Made by a program: the position numbers and the translations under genes. From Gymnopilus junonius (Eukaryota > Basidiomycota > Agaricomycetes > Agaricales > Galerinaceae), in contig JADNYJ010000029.1 in NCBI GenBank assembly GCA_015501075.1, forward strand, positions 243,610-307,609: a stretch of 64,000 bases of DNA, in the 5' to 3' direction. A model generated the notes under the pieces. It ran no database searches, was not told the origin of the DNA, and worked only from the letters and a program-made list of their open reading frames with translations. This document shows, in pieces, positions 1-11,575 of the stretch (within the stretch, counting starts at the first letter, position 1; every line of letters starts with the position of its first letter).

Positions 1-393
1 GCAGTGGGCACGTCGGAAGAGCGGTCCAAGGGACATAAATTAATGCCCAAGAGGCATGATGATACAATATATGGGCATTAAATAATGCTACAACTATCCT
101 AACTCCAGAGGTAAGCAAAACAAATTTAGAAGATAAGGTATAGAACGAATATCTCTTTGTTATATAAAGATTGAATCCTTCAAAACAATTTCGGCGAAGT
201 GGCTCGTCTTGGCTTGGCTCGTCTTGGCTGGACCCGCCAAGGTTGCAGCTATGTCATGTCGAACTGTAGAAAAGCCGTCGCCTCCAATGGGACTGGGAGG
301 AAAACATCAAAACGAAATTTGATCAGAAAATGTCCGAATCAATCTTGACCATAGCACCATGCGTCATTGGGGCCTACTGAGCCTTACTGAGCC
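1..393. other. intergenic, 3' flank of the membrane-protein gene
   Basis: I see no coding exon here. There is a short imperfect tandem repeat near 201-230 (ggctcgtcttggct twice). A 10-base unit of the form gcc(t/c)tactga occurs three times at 371-400, and the last copy overlaps the stop codon of the downstream gene. Confidence 0.6.
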
Positions 394-1569
394 CTACTGA
401 GGCGGCTGCGTTGTGCTGCGACGAACAGGCTCTAGTCTTGAGACGAAGCTTGGTCTACGCGGACCACTAGGAGGAGGAATACTCGACAAGTGGCTCTTGG
501 AAGCCGACGTTGTGCTGAGAGGAATATCTTGCGGATGTACTTTCGAAGACGATGCCCGGCTGAGCGGAGCATCCGACGTCATAGTCCCTCTCATCGTCCC
601 AACTTCTGTAGCATCGCGACTACCGTATTCATAGGTGGTGAACGACCCATGAGGCACATTGGGAAGAGTTTGCATTGGCATAACTTGTTCGCCCAACCTC
701 GAGCTCGTGCCAGAGTCCACAGGGGAGAAAGGGGGCTCCTCGATGTGATTCAGCGTTATCATCGGTCCAGCGTCAAATCCGAATGGCTGTTCGAGTGATT
801 GTGCTTTAGCCCATCCAGCACTCCTGTCGAGTTCCCGTCTCCGTCGCGAAAGGAAAATGAAGAGGAATACGAAGACAAAGAATGAGAATGAGCCGAAGAT
901 GCTTCCAAAGGCAATGGTGACTTTCTGATAAGTAGTGTAGCCCATGCTGACGCCTGTTAAAGCGCCGGCGAGAGGAGATTGGGTGGTCGGACTGGGCGAG
1001 GCTGCAGGTGACGTTGTGTTTGTGATATTCGGTGCGAGCTGTGTAATCCTGGTGTTTCCCATATTAAGCTTCTATGAAACGCTTTTCAGAACTGGATCCG
1101 ACTCACATGAGTGCATCCACACTCAAAGTCGAGCTATTGGTTCCTGGAAGTAGCTCCAAGGTATGCTGCGTATTATTGAGGTCCGTTTGCTTCCAAACTA
1201 TTCTGGTGCTGACCGTTTTGTTGATGGGGTGCCCAGCTGTAGCGAGGTTGACATCGTCCGAAAGAACTCCGTCTAGCATAAATCGCATAGACTGTCCTTG
1301 CAGAGGCGGTGACACATAGTAAACGGCAGTCCCTAAGAAACATCAATGGTCCGACCTCATGAAAGATGCAACAAATAAACCATACCTGTGAACGTTATAT
1401 TCGCAGAAGGACCAACCGCGCCGAGCGTCGTACAATTCCTATACGACGCAAGAAAGCCAGTCTGGTTGTTGATCGTCCATCCCGACCCCACGCAATCAGG
1501 TGGCGAGTAAGCGATTAGAGTTGAATTTACAGCGTCAACTGTAACATTCTGCCAGTTCTGTGAGGTCAT
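394..1569 (-). CDS. single-pass membrane protein with N-glycosylatable ectodomain
   Basis: Family not recognised. Three exons join cleanly: 1569-1386, 1332-1107 and 1048-394, with introns of 53 and 58 bases and consistent phases. The ectodomain of about 145 residues has many N-x-S/T sequons and two Cys. A Thr/Ser/Pro-rich stalk follows, then one membrane segment of about 23 residues rich in Phe and Val, a stop-transfer RRRR, and a Ser/Pro-rich cytoplasmic tail of about 140 residues. This layout (glycosylated outside, one span, disordered tail) is common for fungal surface or sensor-like proteins, but a role is inference. The ATG at 1569 gives no signal peptide. The frame stays open upstream for about 22 codons to a stop, so a first exon with the signal peptide may lie between 1600 and 1870. 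The start is therefore uncertain. Confidence 0.65.
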
Positions 1570-3179
1570 CGTGCTACTCTCTGTCGCCCAGAGAATGGGA
1601 GCAAACGCAACCCAGGTCGGTGTCGGTGTCGGCTTCGATCAGTAGATGGCACCGGCCCACTGCTGCTTTGAAGAGCAGAGGGTGAGAAGGAATGGAAACG
1701 AAGAAAGCCCTGGAAAGCACTTGATACATAGTTTTTGATATATCCGTTTCCCCAGGCCCTCAAACCTTCAAAGGGACCATATGGTCGCTGTGGATGCCCC
1801 GCCGCAGAGAGCCGCAACAGGTGACCATGCGCCAAAATTACAGGGGGCGGCAGTGAGACGATCATCCTAAGAATAAAACACCATCATCAGATCCCAAATC
1901 AGATGTTTATTATGCAAATCTTCATCTTAAGTTAAGATGAAGATTCTTAACTTCCTCCTCTTCCTCCCTGACTTTCTGGTTCCTGAAAGCCGATAAACGA
2001 CCTGACAAGGACCCCATGATCAACAGCATTTCTCTAACGAGTGCGGTATTTATTATTGCCTGGAGCTGCAATCGGGTAACTATTACTTTATTCTGAACTC
2101 GTGAGTCGCCTCCTTAACTCCTTAACCCAGAATTTTTGCTGCAATCTATTCCGGCTGGCATCCCAGCCTTCCAAAATCGACAGCGGAAGCGTTGACCCGT
2201 ATCGAAAGGATGAAACAGAACCTGTCTCCGCACCCCATACGACTCCGGATCGGAGGTAAGCTTTAGCTCAAAGGTTTCAGAGCGTCTCGTGTCTGAAGAT
2301 CGGAAGAAAAAGACCGTATCCCGCCTTGAACATCCTCTGGAGTGTACGTAAGTTATAATGAAACCCAACGACGTTGCATTCTACTGAGTATAAATGAGCA
2401 AACAGATACAATCCTTCATGTAGTACCATAGTCGCTCTGATTTCCGAGAAAATACTTCAAGTTTTTTTTTTACTTGAAACAGGCGTCGGTTTAGTGAAGA
2501 AATATTCACTTGTCCTCAGCGGACTACCCTACCCGCACACTGCCCTGTCAAAATGACACTGGACTGTGGACAGAACAGCATGATCGACATCCCGATGGCG
2601 ACAGAACTTGGACAAGTTGGAAGTAGCCGACGTCCGCCAATTGAGCGGTTTCATCACTGTTAGGCCAAGAAATATCATGCGAATATATCTAGTGATTCGC
2701 CTTGTTGGACCATCCCGACTGGAAGCATTCACGAAGCTTTCGGTAAATGATATTAACTATGTACACTTACATTGAACCTTTGAGGAGCAAATTAAAAGTA
2801 AATAGTGGAAAGGGCGGTATCGATGATCTTATCTTATCTGAAGACTAACCTCGGAGTTCCAAGGATGCACCGGCAAAAGCCGGCACGGTGGTAAATTCCT
2901 TCCGAAGCTGAACTTGCAACGCTTCATTGTCGAATTTCCTGCACACGCTGTGAAGTACAGTTTAATGTAGGGTCTTTACCGGTGAATACATATTGAAATT
3001 CCAATTGTTGCGACAACTTACACATATGCAAACTTACAAAGGGACGAAAATCTCTATGTTCTGCCTGGGAGACACGTGAGGACGCGACTGACATTGCTAA
3101 GTTTACGCGTTGATCATGATCAACTTGAAGGAGCAACTGCGGAAAACAAATCGACCCTTATCGTTGATAAGCAAACAAC
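1570..3179. other. long intergenic region
   Basis: I find no convincing exon on either strand. The short open frames here lack splice-consistent continuation. The last ~70 bases (3110-3179) resemble the leader of the downstream paralogue near 5747-5819, so the upstream flank was probably included in that tandem duplication. A missing first exon of the gene at 394-1569 may lie in 1600-1870. Confidence 0.5.
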
Positions 3180-5305
3180 ATGGGCATGTCTCCCACTTCC
3201 CACCACATGCGTTCTGCGTGGCAGAGTTTTCTGCTCCTTGGGTTGTTCTGTGTGAACACTGCGCTGGGGTTTCCAAGCCAAGCCTTCTTCGAAAGCGATG
3301 ACCCAGCCGTAGAAAACTCAACTAATAATAGTGCCCAATGGGACCTCAATGCGGGACCGCCAATTAACTCTACAAGCAATTTTATTTTCAGCACCGTCAG
3401 CTCATTCCTGCAGCACTGGCCGAATACACGGTACAGAAATGGTACGCTTTCTGAGTAAACCTCACATTATGTTTTGACCAAAGATTTTCCTGCTTTCGAA
3501 TTCGAGGCCACAACATCGTACCCGGCATAGTACCTGTTGGAACACTCCTCTACCATGGCACATTCAGAAAAGAGATCCCAAATACTCCAGAATGGACCGC
3601 CACTGACCCAGAGCACTCCTATACATTCTGCAGAAGCCTTCAGTCTGATTCTGGTTGCTGGCATCTGACACTAGTCGCGACGCGCCCGCTTAAAGTGCTT
3701 TACTTTGATGGAAGTAGCGCAGCCAAGATGAACGATGGGCCAATGGATAGCCAAGACTTGGTCGTCTGGAAAGAAGTCAAGCCACAATGGGCATTCCGTG
3801 AGGGGGAAAGGATTGTCCGTCTTTGTGACTGGGGAAAGAAATACGAGATTGATGGTTTTGTGAGGTGAGCACTATGACCCGCCGTTGCAAGAAATGTTAC
3901 TGATTATCGATTCAATTGCATTCAAGGATGGAAATGGACTTGTAAGTCCGATGTTTACTCAAAATGCATTGCATCTCCCGATATTGTTTTTATTAAAGTG
4001 AAATCATGCTCTGCGACTTTCAAGCAGGGGTCAAAACGCTTTCCTTCCTAAATATTGTACCTTCGGCCCCATCAAGAAGAAGACCCGATGAAGGGCGTCT
4101 TCTACCTGATTCTGGAGCTCCTCATCCGACATCCCGAATCTCTATGGCAAAAGTTAGCACTGTTCGAGATTATCCTGAACCTCCAACAGACGGTCCGAAA
4201 GGGCCCTTCTCTTTAAACCAGATCAATTTTCGGATTATGGAAGCTGGCAGCTGGCATAACCACTTCCCTGGGGACCCGCGCTTCCGACTCGACTACTCTC
4301 GCATAATTTCTTTCTACGATCCCGTCTTATTCCCAAGCTTGCATGCTGCCCGACTGGGTCAAAAACGACTTGACCATCGGCTGGAAAAAATTAGCCCCTT
4401 TGATGTCCAGACTTTATTCTCCCAATTTGAGGTCGTTCTCAAAGATTGGCAAGGCATTCCTAGTGGTAGCGGCGTGGACTGGCAGAACATTATTAGGGTT
4501 GTCACGAATCGATACGCTGAGAGGTTAGAGCTTCTACATTACATTCTTTCTTCAGCTTCTATTGCAAATGCCCCCTTGAAACAGGCCTATAGGCACATCC
4601 AGAGTATGATCACGCCTTACATCCTACACTCTGCCATCCCTCCTTCAAGTGCTGAAAATCTAACTAACCGCGCAGACCATGCATGGGCTTCCCCTGTATA
4701 CGAGCTCTGCGCCACCACTCACACAGACCATATCGAAAATTCTGAACTGGCGTTCAACCTTACGCATTCCGAACGTTTTCTGCTAGGTGCGGTGAAAAAT
4801 GTGACGCAAGAAATTTGTCGGGTAGTAGTTGGGCTCTGGGCCAAAGGAACAGAAGCAGGCCTTGCAGAGCCTGACCCTACAATGTTCGATGGCACCAAGG
4901 AGACTTCGATAAAGCATGATATTGCTGAAGAACAACTTATCAAAGATTGGCGCGCCAAAGTTGAGGGTCTGATGGCTTGGCTTGATTGGAGTTATTGGTT
5001 GCGATGTCGGCCTGCCTGTACTTACGAGGTTAGTCATAGATTATCCTGCAAAAAAATCTTTCATTAATTCGTTTACATTTCACTTTTTTTTTTTGCAGGA
5101 AATGTGCTACTTACCCACATGGCCATGGTTTTATAAACGCCAGCCAAGATCTATCTTCCTGCGCAATTGGCTTTGGAGGACTGAAGGACAAGCTGGAGTC
5201 GAAACAGATGACGATGAATATGTTACAACTGACCCAGAAGAAAGAGAATGGGATGATCCACAGCCCAGGTGTGTCAGACGCCTGGAGCCTTTCAATGAAT
5301 TGTAG
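3180..5305 (+). CDS. secreted conserved basidiomycete protein, copy 1
   Basis: Five exons: 3180-3441, 3507-3864, 3927-3941 (only 15 bases), 3999-5028 and 5099-5305. They give 623 residues with no frame break. The N-terminus has a signal peptide (hydrophobic core LLLGLFCVNTALG, residues ~18-31), so the product is probably secreted or enters the secretory pathway. Residues ~88-130 read GHNIVPG, then YHGT, then EWTATDPEHSY, followed by GCWHLTLVATRP and a GSSAAKM loop. This His-Gly then Ser/Tyr layout resembles ADP-ribosyltransferase folds, but that is only a motif-level suggestion. The C-terminal ~400 residues contain AGSWHNHFPGDPR and FYDPVLFPSLHAARLGQ. I recall similar proteins as widespread, unnamed basidiomycete proteins. 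The gene at 5820-7964 is a tandem copy with identical intron positions. The start could also be the next in-frame ATG at 3186. Confidence 0.85.
3927..3941 (+). other. 15-base microexon (copy 1)
   Basis: This exon encodes the MEMD stretch and is flanked by AG before and GTAAGT after. The equivalent exon in the neighbouring paralogue (6579-6593) has the same length, phase and encoded peptide. That conservation is the main evidence that it is real and not a splice-site coincidence. Confidence 0.8.
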
Positions 5306-5819
5306 GATGCATGGGGATTGCAATGCAATATCAATAACAGTAGATTGACTGATCTAGAAATATTGAGGAAGTTTGAAGTAGGTAGCATGTTCGTAAATAT
5401 GTAGAAGCGATAAACTAATGAAGTTCCAGATATGCTAGGTTATCGCATAAGTATATACTTCTCACAATGTACACGTACAATGCAACAGAATAAAGCAAAA
5501 ATAATTATAACGTGGCAGGAGATCTTATCTTGTCGACAGGACTGACAAACACGGCTAAAGCCGGAGCGCGTCCCTGTCCAAAATTCAACTCATTTCTCTG
5601 ACCCAATTCTGATTCGCTGCTTAATATTTCCAAATTCCAAGTCGTAATACATTGAGCTGCTTAATCACATACATCTTCAAAAGATACTTACTCCTTACTT
5701 CTGACCAGCTTTTGGAACCCCGCATGGCAAAATGATGGTGAGCATTTTAAAATTGATAATTATCTCCCGAAGGAGGATTTGCCGAAAACAAAACTGACTC
5801 GACTGTTGATAAGGCAAAC
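5306..5819. other. intergenic between tandem paralogues
   Basis: This stretch holds the 3' end of copy 1 and the promoter of copy 2. I see no coding exon. The final ~70 bases are similar to the leader of copy 1, consistent with a duplication unit that included the promoter. Confidence 0.5.
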
Positions 5820-7964
5820 ATGAGAACCTGTCCAGCAGTTACGCCTCCCATTTCCCTCATGATGGGCCTTGAGTTGCGAGGCATTTTTCTCTTATGGTTA
5901 CTCTGCTTGAACACCGCGTTGGGGTATCCAGGACAAACTGTTTTTAAAAGTACTGTCCCAATCGTAAAAAGTTTAACTAACACTACGCAATGGGATCTCA
6001 CTGCGGGACCGCCAATCAACTCTGCCAGTAATCTTATCTTCAGCAGCGTCAATTCGTTCCTCCAGCATTGGCCGAATACACGGTATAGAAATGGTGCGCC
6101 ACGTACACAAGCTCCTGCCCACCTTTACTGAACCTTTACTTTTCTTCCATCTTGAAGGCCACAACATAGTCCCAAGTGTAATACCTGTTGGGACAATTAT
6201 ATACCACGGAACAGACAAACAGGAGATCCCAAACCACCCGGAATGGGCCGCCACCGACCCAGAGCACTCCTACGTGTTCTGTAGAACCCTGAAGCCCGAC
6301 TCTGGCTGTTGGCATTTAACACTTGTTGCGACACGTCCTCTCAAGGTCCTTTACTTCGATGGGAGCAGTGCCGCCAAGATGGACGACGGGCCGATGGATA
6401 GCCAAGACCTGGTTGTATGGGGAGAGGTCAAACCACATTGGGCAAATAGTGAGGGCGAAAGGATCACGGACCTTTGTGAATGGGGAAAGAAGTATGAGAT
6501 TGATGGTTTCCTCAGGTGAGCTTTCTCGACTTGTAGGAAGAGAGGCTAGTACTGACCATTAAATTTCGGATTGTAAAGGATGGAAATGGATTTGTGAGTA
6601 TTTGATATTTTCTTCGAACCCCTTTCACTTCTGATATTGTTATCTATAGCGAGATCATGCTCTGTGACTTTAGCAATGGAGTGCAGCCAGTCTCCTTCTT
6701 AAATATAGTTCCAGCAGACCAGGGCACAAGGAGACCAAAGCGACCCTCATCCGAGTCTCAGCCCTCCGAAACATCTTTTACTCAACCCGAAATATTTGGG
6801 ACAAGCAATGGCACCGAAGAAGATGAACGTCGAAGATTTCCATTACGCATCCCACCACTTTTTAGAGTCCTCGAGGCCGGCAGCTGGCATAACCATTTCC
6901 CCGGAGACCCTCGCTTCCAACCCGACTACTCTCGTATAGTTTCCTTCTACGATCCTGTCTTGTTCCCAAGCTTGCATGCTGCCCGTCTGGGTCAAGGACG
7001 ACTTGAACATCGGTTGAAAATGATCAGCCTAGCAGATGTCGAAGCCTTTTCCTCTCATTTGGATGCTGTACTGAAGGATTGGCAGGGAGTTCCTTCTGGA
7101 AGCGGTGTAGATTGGAAGGGCATTGTCCGCGTTGTCATAGACCGATACGCAGAACGGCTTGAGCTTTTGCATTATATCTTAAATTCGACCTCCATCATGT
7201 CGGAGAAGGACGCCAATGCCACCTTGAAACAAGCCTATCGACATACCACGGGCATGATAGTACCTTACACTCTCCATTCTGCTATACCTCCTTCTAAGGA
7301 AGACAGAGATCTGTCTTCAATAGAAAGTTGCATATGGGCCTCGCCCATATACGAGCTATGTTCCACGACTCACACAGATTACATTGAAAATTCTGGATTG
7401 GCGTCTAAGCTTACGCATTCGGAGTACGTTCTCTTAGGAGCTGTAAAGGGTGTGTCGAAGGAGATTTGTCGAGTACTGGTTGGGTTGTGGGCGGAAGGAA
7501 CAGAGGCAGGTTTGGCGGAACCAGACCTCACAATATTTGATCATGACGGTGCTAGCCAACCCAACATGCCTGCGCCCATAGAGTTAGTAAAGAACTGGAA
7601 AATCAAGGTCGAGAACCTAATGACATGGCTTGATTGGAGTTCAAATTGGTTACGATGTCGGCCTGAATGCTCTTATGAGGTTCGTTAATATATTTTCTTC
7701 AAACCTACAAACAAAAACTAATTATTCATTCCTGTTCTGAAGGAAATGTGCTACTTGCCCACATGGCCTTGGTTCGCCAGACCTAAGCCAAGATCAATCT
7801 TCTTGCGCAACTGGCTTTCGCGATTCCAAAAAGACCACGGCGTCAAAGGAGACGACGACACATATAAAAAATCTGACTTAGAAAACGGAGAATGGGTCGA
7901 CCCCCAGCCGAGGTGTGTCAGGCGCCTTGAGCCTCTTGAATTTAAGGACGAATCAGGGTTGTAA
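5820..7964 (+). CDS. secreted conserved basidiomycete protein, copy 2
   Basis: Tandem paralogue of the gene at 3180-5305. Exons are 5820-6093, 6158-6515, 6579-6593 (15 bases), 6650-7679 and 7743-7964, giving 632 residues. Exons 2, 3 and 4 have exactly the same lengths as in copy 1 (358, 15 and 1030 bases), so insertions and deletions have been purged and both copies appear to be under selection. It has a signal peptide (LLWLLCLNTALG), the same YHGT and ATDPEHSY motifs, and the same WHNHFPGDPR and FYDPVLFPSLHAARLGQ blocks. The greatest divergence is in the low-complexity segment after LNIVP (about residues 225-270) and in the last exon. The function is unknown. Secretion is inferred from the signal peptide, and membrane anchoring is not evident. 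Confidence 0.85.
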
Positions 7965-8153
7965 AAATATAGTAGATTGTCAAACGCTGGTTTGGGTAAG
8001 GTCGATAAATGTACGATACTTAGTTTATATTTATGTACCACCGACTAAAAGGATGAGCGCTATGTACGCAGTTTTGTCCACGTCCTTTCTATACGCTTCT
8101 ATAGTAGATTCTTGGGCAGATCTTCTTTTCTACCAATATAGATAGTATCTATT

Positions 8154-9465
8154 TTACTCCGATTTAGATGAGACGTCTGCGCCACCCCTTACTGCGTCCT
8201 CCCATAACTTCCTAACTGCGCTCCAATACCTTTCCGGATCTGCTCTAGCATGCGCAACATGCTTTGAATCTTCAAACCTCTCAACTCTAACATTCAATCC
8301 TCTCTCCCTCGCTTTCTCAACGTGCGTTTCTACTTCATGGATCGGTATAATATCATCTTTCGTAGAATAAAAGTAAAGCCGAGGCGTATCCTTTGTAAAC
8401 CAAGGCAAAAGCTGAGGAGTATTCACGCGGGTCTTCATCCGGTCGAAAACGGTTCCTGAACGTGACGGCAAGATTTTTCGTCGGAGATAACCATAGAAGT
8501 AAAGTAGGCGGATGATGAATGTTACGAGGTGGCGAAGGATAGGATTATGTATGAGCCCTGAGAAGGCGTTGATGGTCCCCTCGACACCTCCATCTCCTGG
8601 ACATGAATCAAGGATGAGTGCGCCTGGCGATAATTTTGTCGTGTGAGGGTAAGTCCGCGAAGAGAGGAGTTCACTCAGGGTTGCTAATTGCCAGGCGCCA
8701 CCTGTATTTACAAAGCCCAAAAAAATCCAGTTAGCTTGATGTTTTCTAATTTCAACTTCATGTTTTCTTACGTACCGTTAGAAAAAGTATGAACCAGAAT
8801 GGAAGGAGCAGGATTTGAGAACAATGGCTGAACATCAGCTCGTCTAAGGACCTTTGAAGCTGAAGAAGACTGCGCCGGAGGAAGACATCCTAACGCTTCC
8901 AGAGTTTCAACAACTGGTTCAATCGATGTTATCTGTGATCAAAACAAGAAAGGGATAGTACGCATCACTTGAGAAATAAAAAGACAACAAACGCACTCTA
9001 GCCTTCTTTGAACTCCAAAAATAAGATGGCTCGGATCTGACGATGACTTGTGTCGATTCAGGGTATATTTCAGAGTAGGTATTGGAGTATTTGAGTACAT
9101 GTGGCAGTTTTGCGCCCACTGTCCAAGAGAAAATTTTAGATTCGGATCTATACGTCAACGAGGAGGACCAAATAAGCAGAGAAGGCAGACGTACTCCATC
9201 CAAATATCAAGACAATCCTTCTCTAAACATAAGCAATGTAGATGGGCTAGAAGACGAGCAGGGAAGACGCTTACGAAGGTTGAGCAACCGCGCTTGGATG
9301 CGGAGGCAGAGTGCTCAGGAAGGAGCTTGAGCTTGATGTTACTGAGCCGTTCAAGGTCAAGTTGCCAGTCGCCGTCTTGATAGCCTGAGCAGCCTGGGGT
9401 TTTCGCAAGTACACATCTCGCCCTAGTCTAACGAGACCATGATGGGCGATATGAGGTACTTTCAT
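8154..9465 (-). CDS. TMEM53/DUF829-like alpha/beta hydrolase
   Basis: Five exons: 9465-9275, 9220-9195 (26 bases), 9118-8997, 8932-8776 and 8701-8154. The phases are consistent and the product is 347 residues. The start at 9465 is a true ATG. The 26-base exon is needed to build the strand-turn VLIFGWMGAKLPH, which is the family's conserved N-terminal block. Then follow TQVIVRSEPSYFW, the nucleophile-elbow region HTFSNGGAW (Ser in SNGG), the acid region YSTKDDIIP and the His region DSKHVAH. Those positions fit the DUF829/TMEM53 family (PaxU-like proteins in fungi), which have an alpha/beta-hydrolase fold. The substrate is unknown; animal TMEM53 members sit at the nuclear envelope. A short membrane-like stretch (LVTFIIRLLYFYGYL) lies in the lid region. 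Confidence 0.85.
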
Positions 9466-9864
9466 TTCTTCCTGTGCAAGGTTTGAATTGGAAGAAGAAA
9501 GCGTATTAGGGAGTGAGGGGAAGGCAACGCGAGGTAGTCAAGCAGGGATAGGAAGACGGTGTCCGGTAATAGGAGTGGATGTGTACGATCGGGAACGATG
9601 ATAGCCGGACCTATGGCTGTCAGCGGAAGGCGTTGGTAAATGGGGATAAATAACCCCTAAGTGACTTCAAAGCAACTTCAAAGCGCGTATAACCGACATC
9701 TATGGGTAGGATACGGAGGCAAGCGCGCAGTAAATGTGCACAAAAGCTTTAGATTCGTTGTACAAGTTCTACAGGAAGTCCATATATATTGACGATTTTA
9801 TATCACTCAGATGATAGCTCGCAGCTACAAAATGCTTTCGATTATTTTGACAGCATGGACTGAT
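9466..9864. other. intergenic
   Basis: This is the promoter side of the DUF829-like gene and the 3' side of the SDR gene, both on the minus strand. I see no further exon. Confidence 0.5.
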
Positions 9865-11061
9865 TTATGAGCTGCCAATGTGCATACCGCCTAGAAATCA
9901 AAAAAGACAAGACAATATCAGACAGGTCTGCAAATGAATGAGCGAACCTGACGAAGGAAAGTCCACTTACTGTGCACATGAATGACTTGGCCAGTGATAA
10001 TGTTGGAGTCCATGCTACTCGCCAAAAGACGAAGCACGGGGCAACCTCAGCAGGTTGTCCGACCCTGCCGTGCAAGGGATACCCATGGCGGAGCCCATTG
10101 CTTCCATGGATTCCGCAGCGCGGGAGCCAGCTTGAGGAGCAGCGTTCACTGGTCCGGGGGCGACAGCGTTGACGCGTATGCCGCGTGACATCATTTGCAT
10201 GCGAGAGAGCGAGTGAAGGACACGATAGCACCTTCGGTGGAGGCGAAGTCGACTGCAGAAGAAGAATGTCAATGAGAATAGGACTATTTAAATTTTTAGA
10301 AGTGATAATGTTAGTACATACCGAGTGCGCCGGCGCCTTTGGACGCGACAACGGAGGAGGTGTTGATGATGCTGGCGCCACGCTTCATGTGGGGGAGAGC
10401 AAATTTGGCCATAGCAAACATTTGGATGACATTGGCTTTGAAGGTGTTCTCGACGTTGTGCAGGTCGATGTTCTCAAATTTGTCAGAGGTCCTGGAAAAG
10501 GAAAGGACAATCAGTAAACCATCTTCTGCGTTCGAAAAAAAAGATAACTAACATTTGCTTCGAAGCATTGTTGACCAATACGTTCAACTTCCCGAAGGCC
10601 TTCATATGGCTGTCGACGACGTTCTTGCATGCATTACTGTCCATTAGGTCAGTGCAGACGGTGTTGCAAGTCGCACCGCTCTGTTCAATCAACCGCTTGG
10701 CATCCTTGGCTTCGTCGGTATCTGAGAGTGATAGGTGATGGTGATTCCAGTAGCGCCCTCACGAGCGAACATGATAGCGGCGGAGCACCCGACGCCCGAG
10801 GCTCCGCCTGTAACAATGGCAGTTTGGCCTTTCAGCCTATGGATATAGCGTGTTCAGCAGTGAATTTATGGGAGAGAGACAATATGTGGGGTACGAACTT
10901 GCCGCTGCCTATGTACTCGACGAGATGGGGTTTGCCATTGTCATCCCAGCACTCGACCTTGGTGTAGTCGGTCGTCATCTTCATGGCTTTCGAGGCACCA
11001 AGCATGCCCTGCTTCTCGGGGTATTGGCGGGGTAGGCAGTGACGGTAGTTCCAGTGGACAT
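9865..11061 (-). CDS. short-chain dehydrogenase/reductase-like protein, minus copy
   Basis: Exons 11061-10899, 10836-10553, 10491-10322, 10252-9971 and 9890-9865 match the copy at 13978-15166 exon by exon. The Rossmann motif TGGASGVG, NNAS, the INTSS strand, NAVAPGPVN and QPAEVAP are all present, so it belongs to the classical SDR superfamily with an NAD(P)-binding fold. The usual Tyr-x-x-x-Lys is Phe-Ala-Ser-Thr-Glu here (near 10240), which would be expected to abolish standard SDR chemistry. Five single-base deletions break the frame, near 11020, 10721, 10200, 10075 and 10025. Most fall in homopolymers, and adding one base at each gives exon lengths identical to the other copy (930 bases, 309 residues). 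I read them as probable sequence errors, though true decay is not excluded. The substrate is unknown. Confidence 0.7.
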
Positions 11062-11575
11062 GGTGTAATGATAATGAGAATAGAAGGTTTGGTTTAGTTC
11101 AGTTCAGTAAAGGGATGTACGTTGAGCTGATGAAAGAGGAAGAGACGAGAGCACTCAATTTATACGCAAAGTGTCGCTATTTCATTAAGTAACATACCGT
11201 GTGTACAGAATTTTAGACGACGACAGAGATGATGCTGGTAGGTGTTAAGATCATTAGAACTTTGGAGACCTGGAACAGGCTGGAGGTACTTCCTGTGAAA
11301 TAACAGCGTACCATGACCTTCGCCAGGTTGTCTTGGGATTGTGAATATCCTCCTTCTGTTCTCGACCACAGACCAAGGCGCATGAAGGCTTGAGGAATTT
11401 GGAAGCACTCGTCATGACTGAAGTCAACTGAGCATAGAATTGGACACGAAGGTCGAACGAAGGTGGCTGTAGGTGGACATCCTATTTTTAGACACTCATC
11501 ACACTTGCGGGCCGGTCATTATCAATCCCAATCCGCACCTCTCCTCGATTCCACTCACGATATCCCTGCCAAAGA
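11062..11575. promoter_or_regulatory. divergent promoter between SDR (-) and PPE1 (+)
   Basis: This interval separates two head-to-head genes. A TATA-like TATAAAT on the minus strand (11158-11164) lies 97 bases before the SDR ATG. The other SDR copy has TATATATT (13880-13887) at 98 bases before its ATG, so the element and its spacing were kept in the duplication. I see no clear TATA on the PPE1 side. Confidence 0.5.

Noticed and set aside
8919..9203. Separate gene starting at 9203 on the minus strand
   Set aside because: The apparent start is TTG, and an in-frame stop lies just upstream. Splicing 9220-9195 to 9118 restores the family block FGWMGAKLPH, so this is an internal part of the DUF829-like gene.
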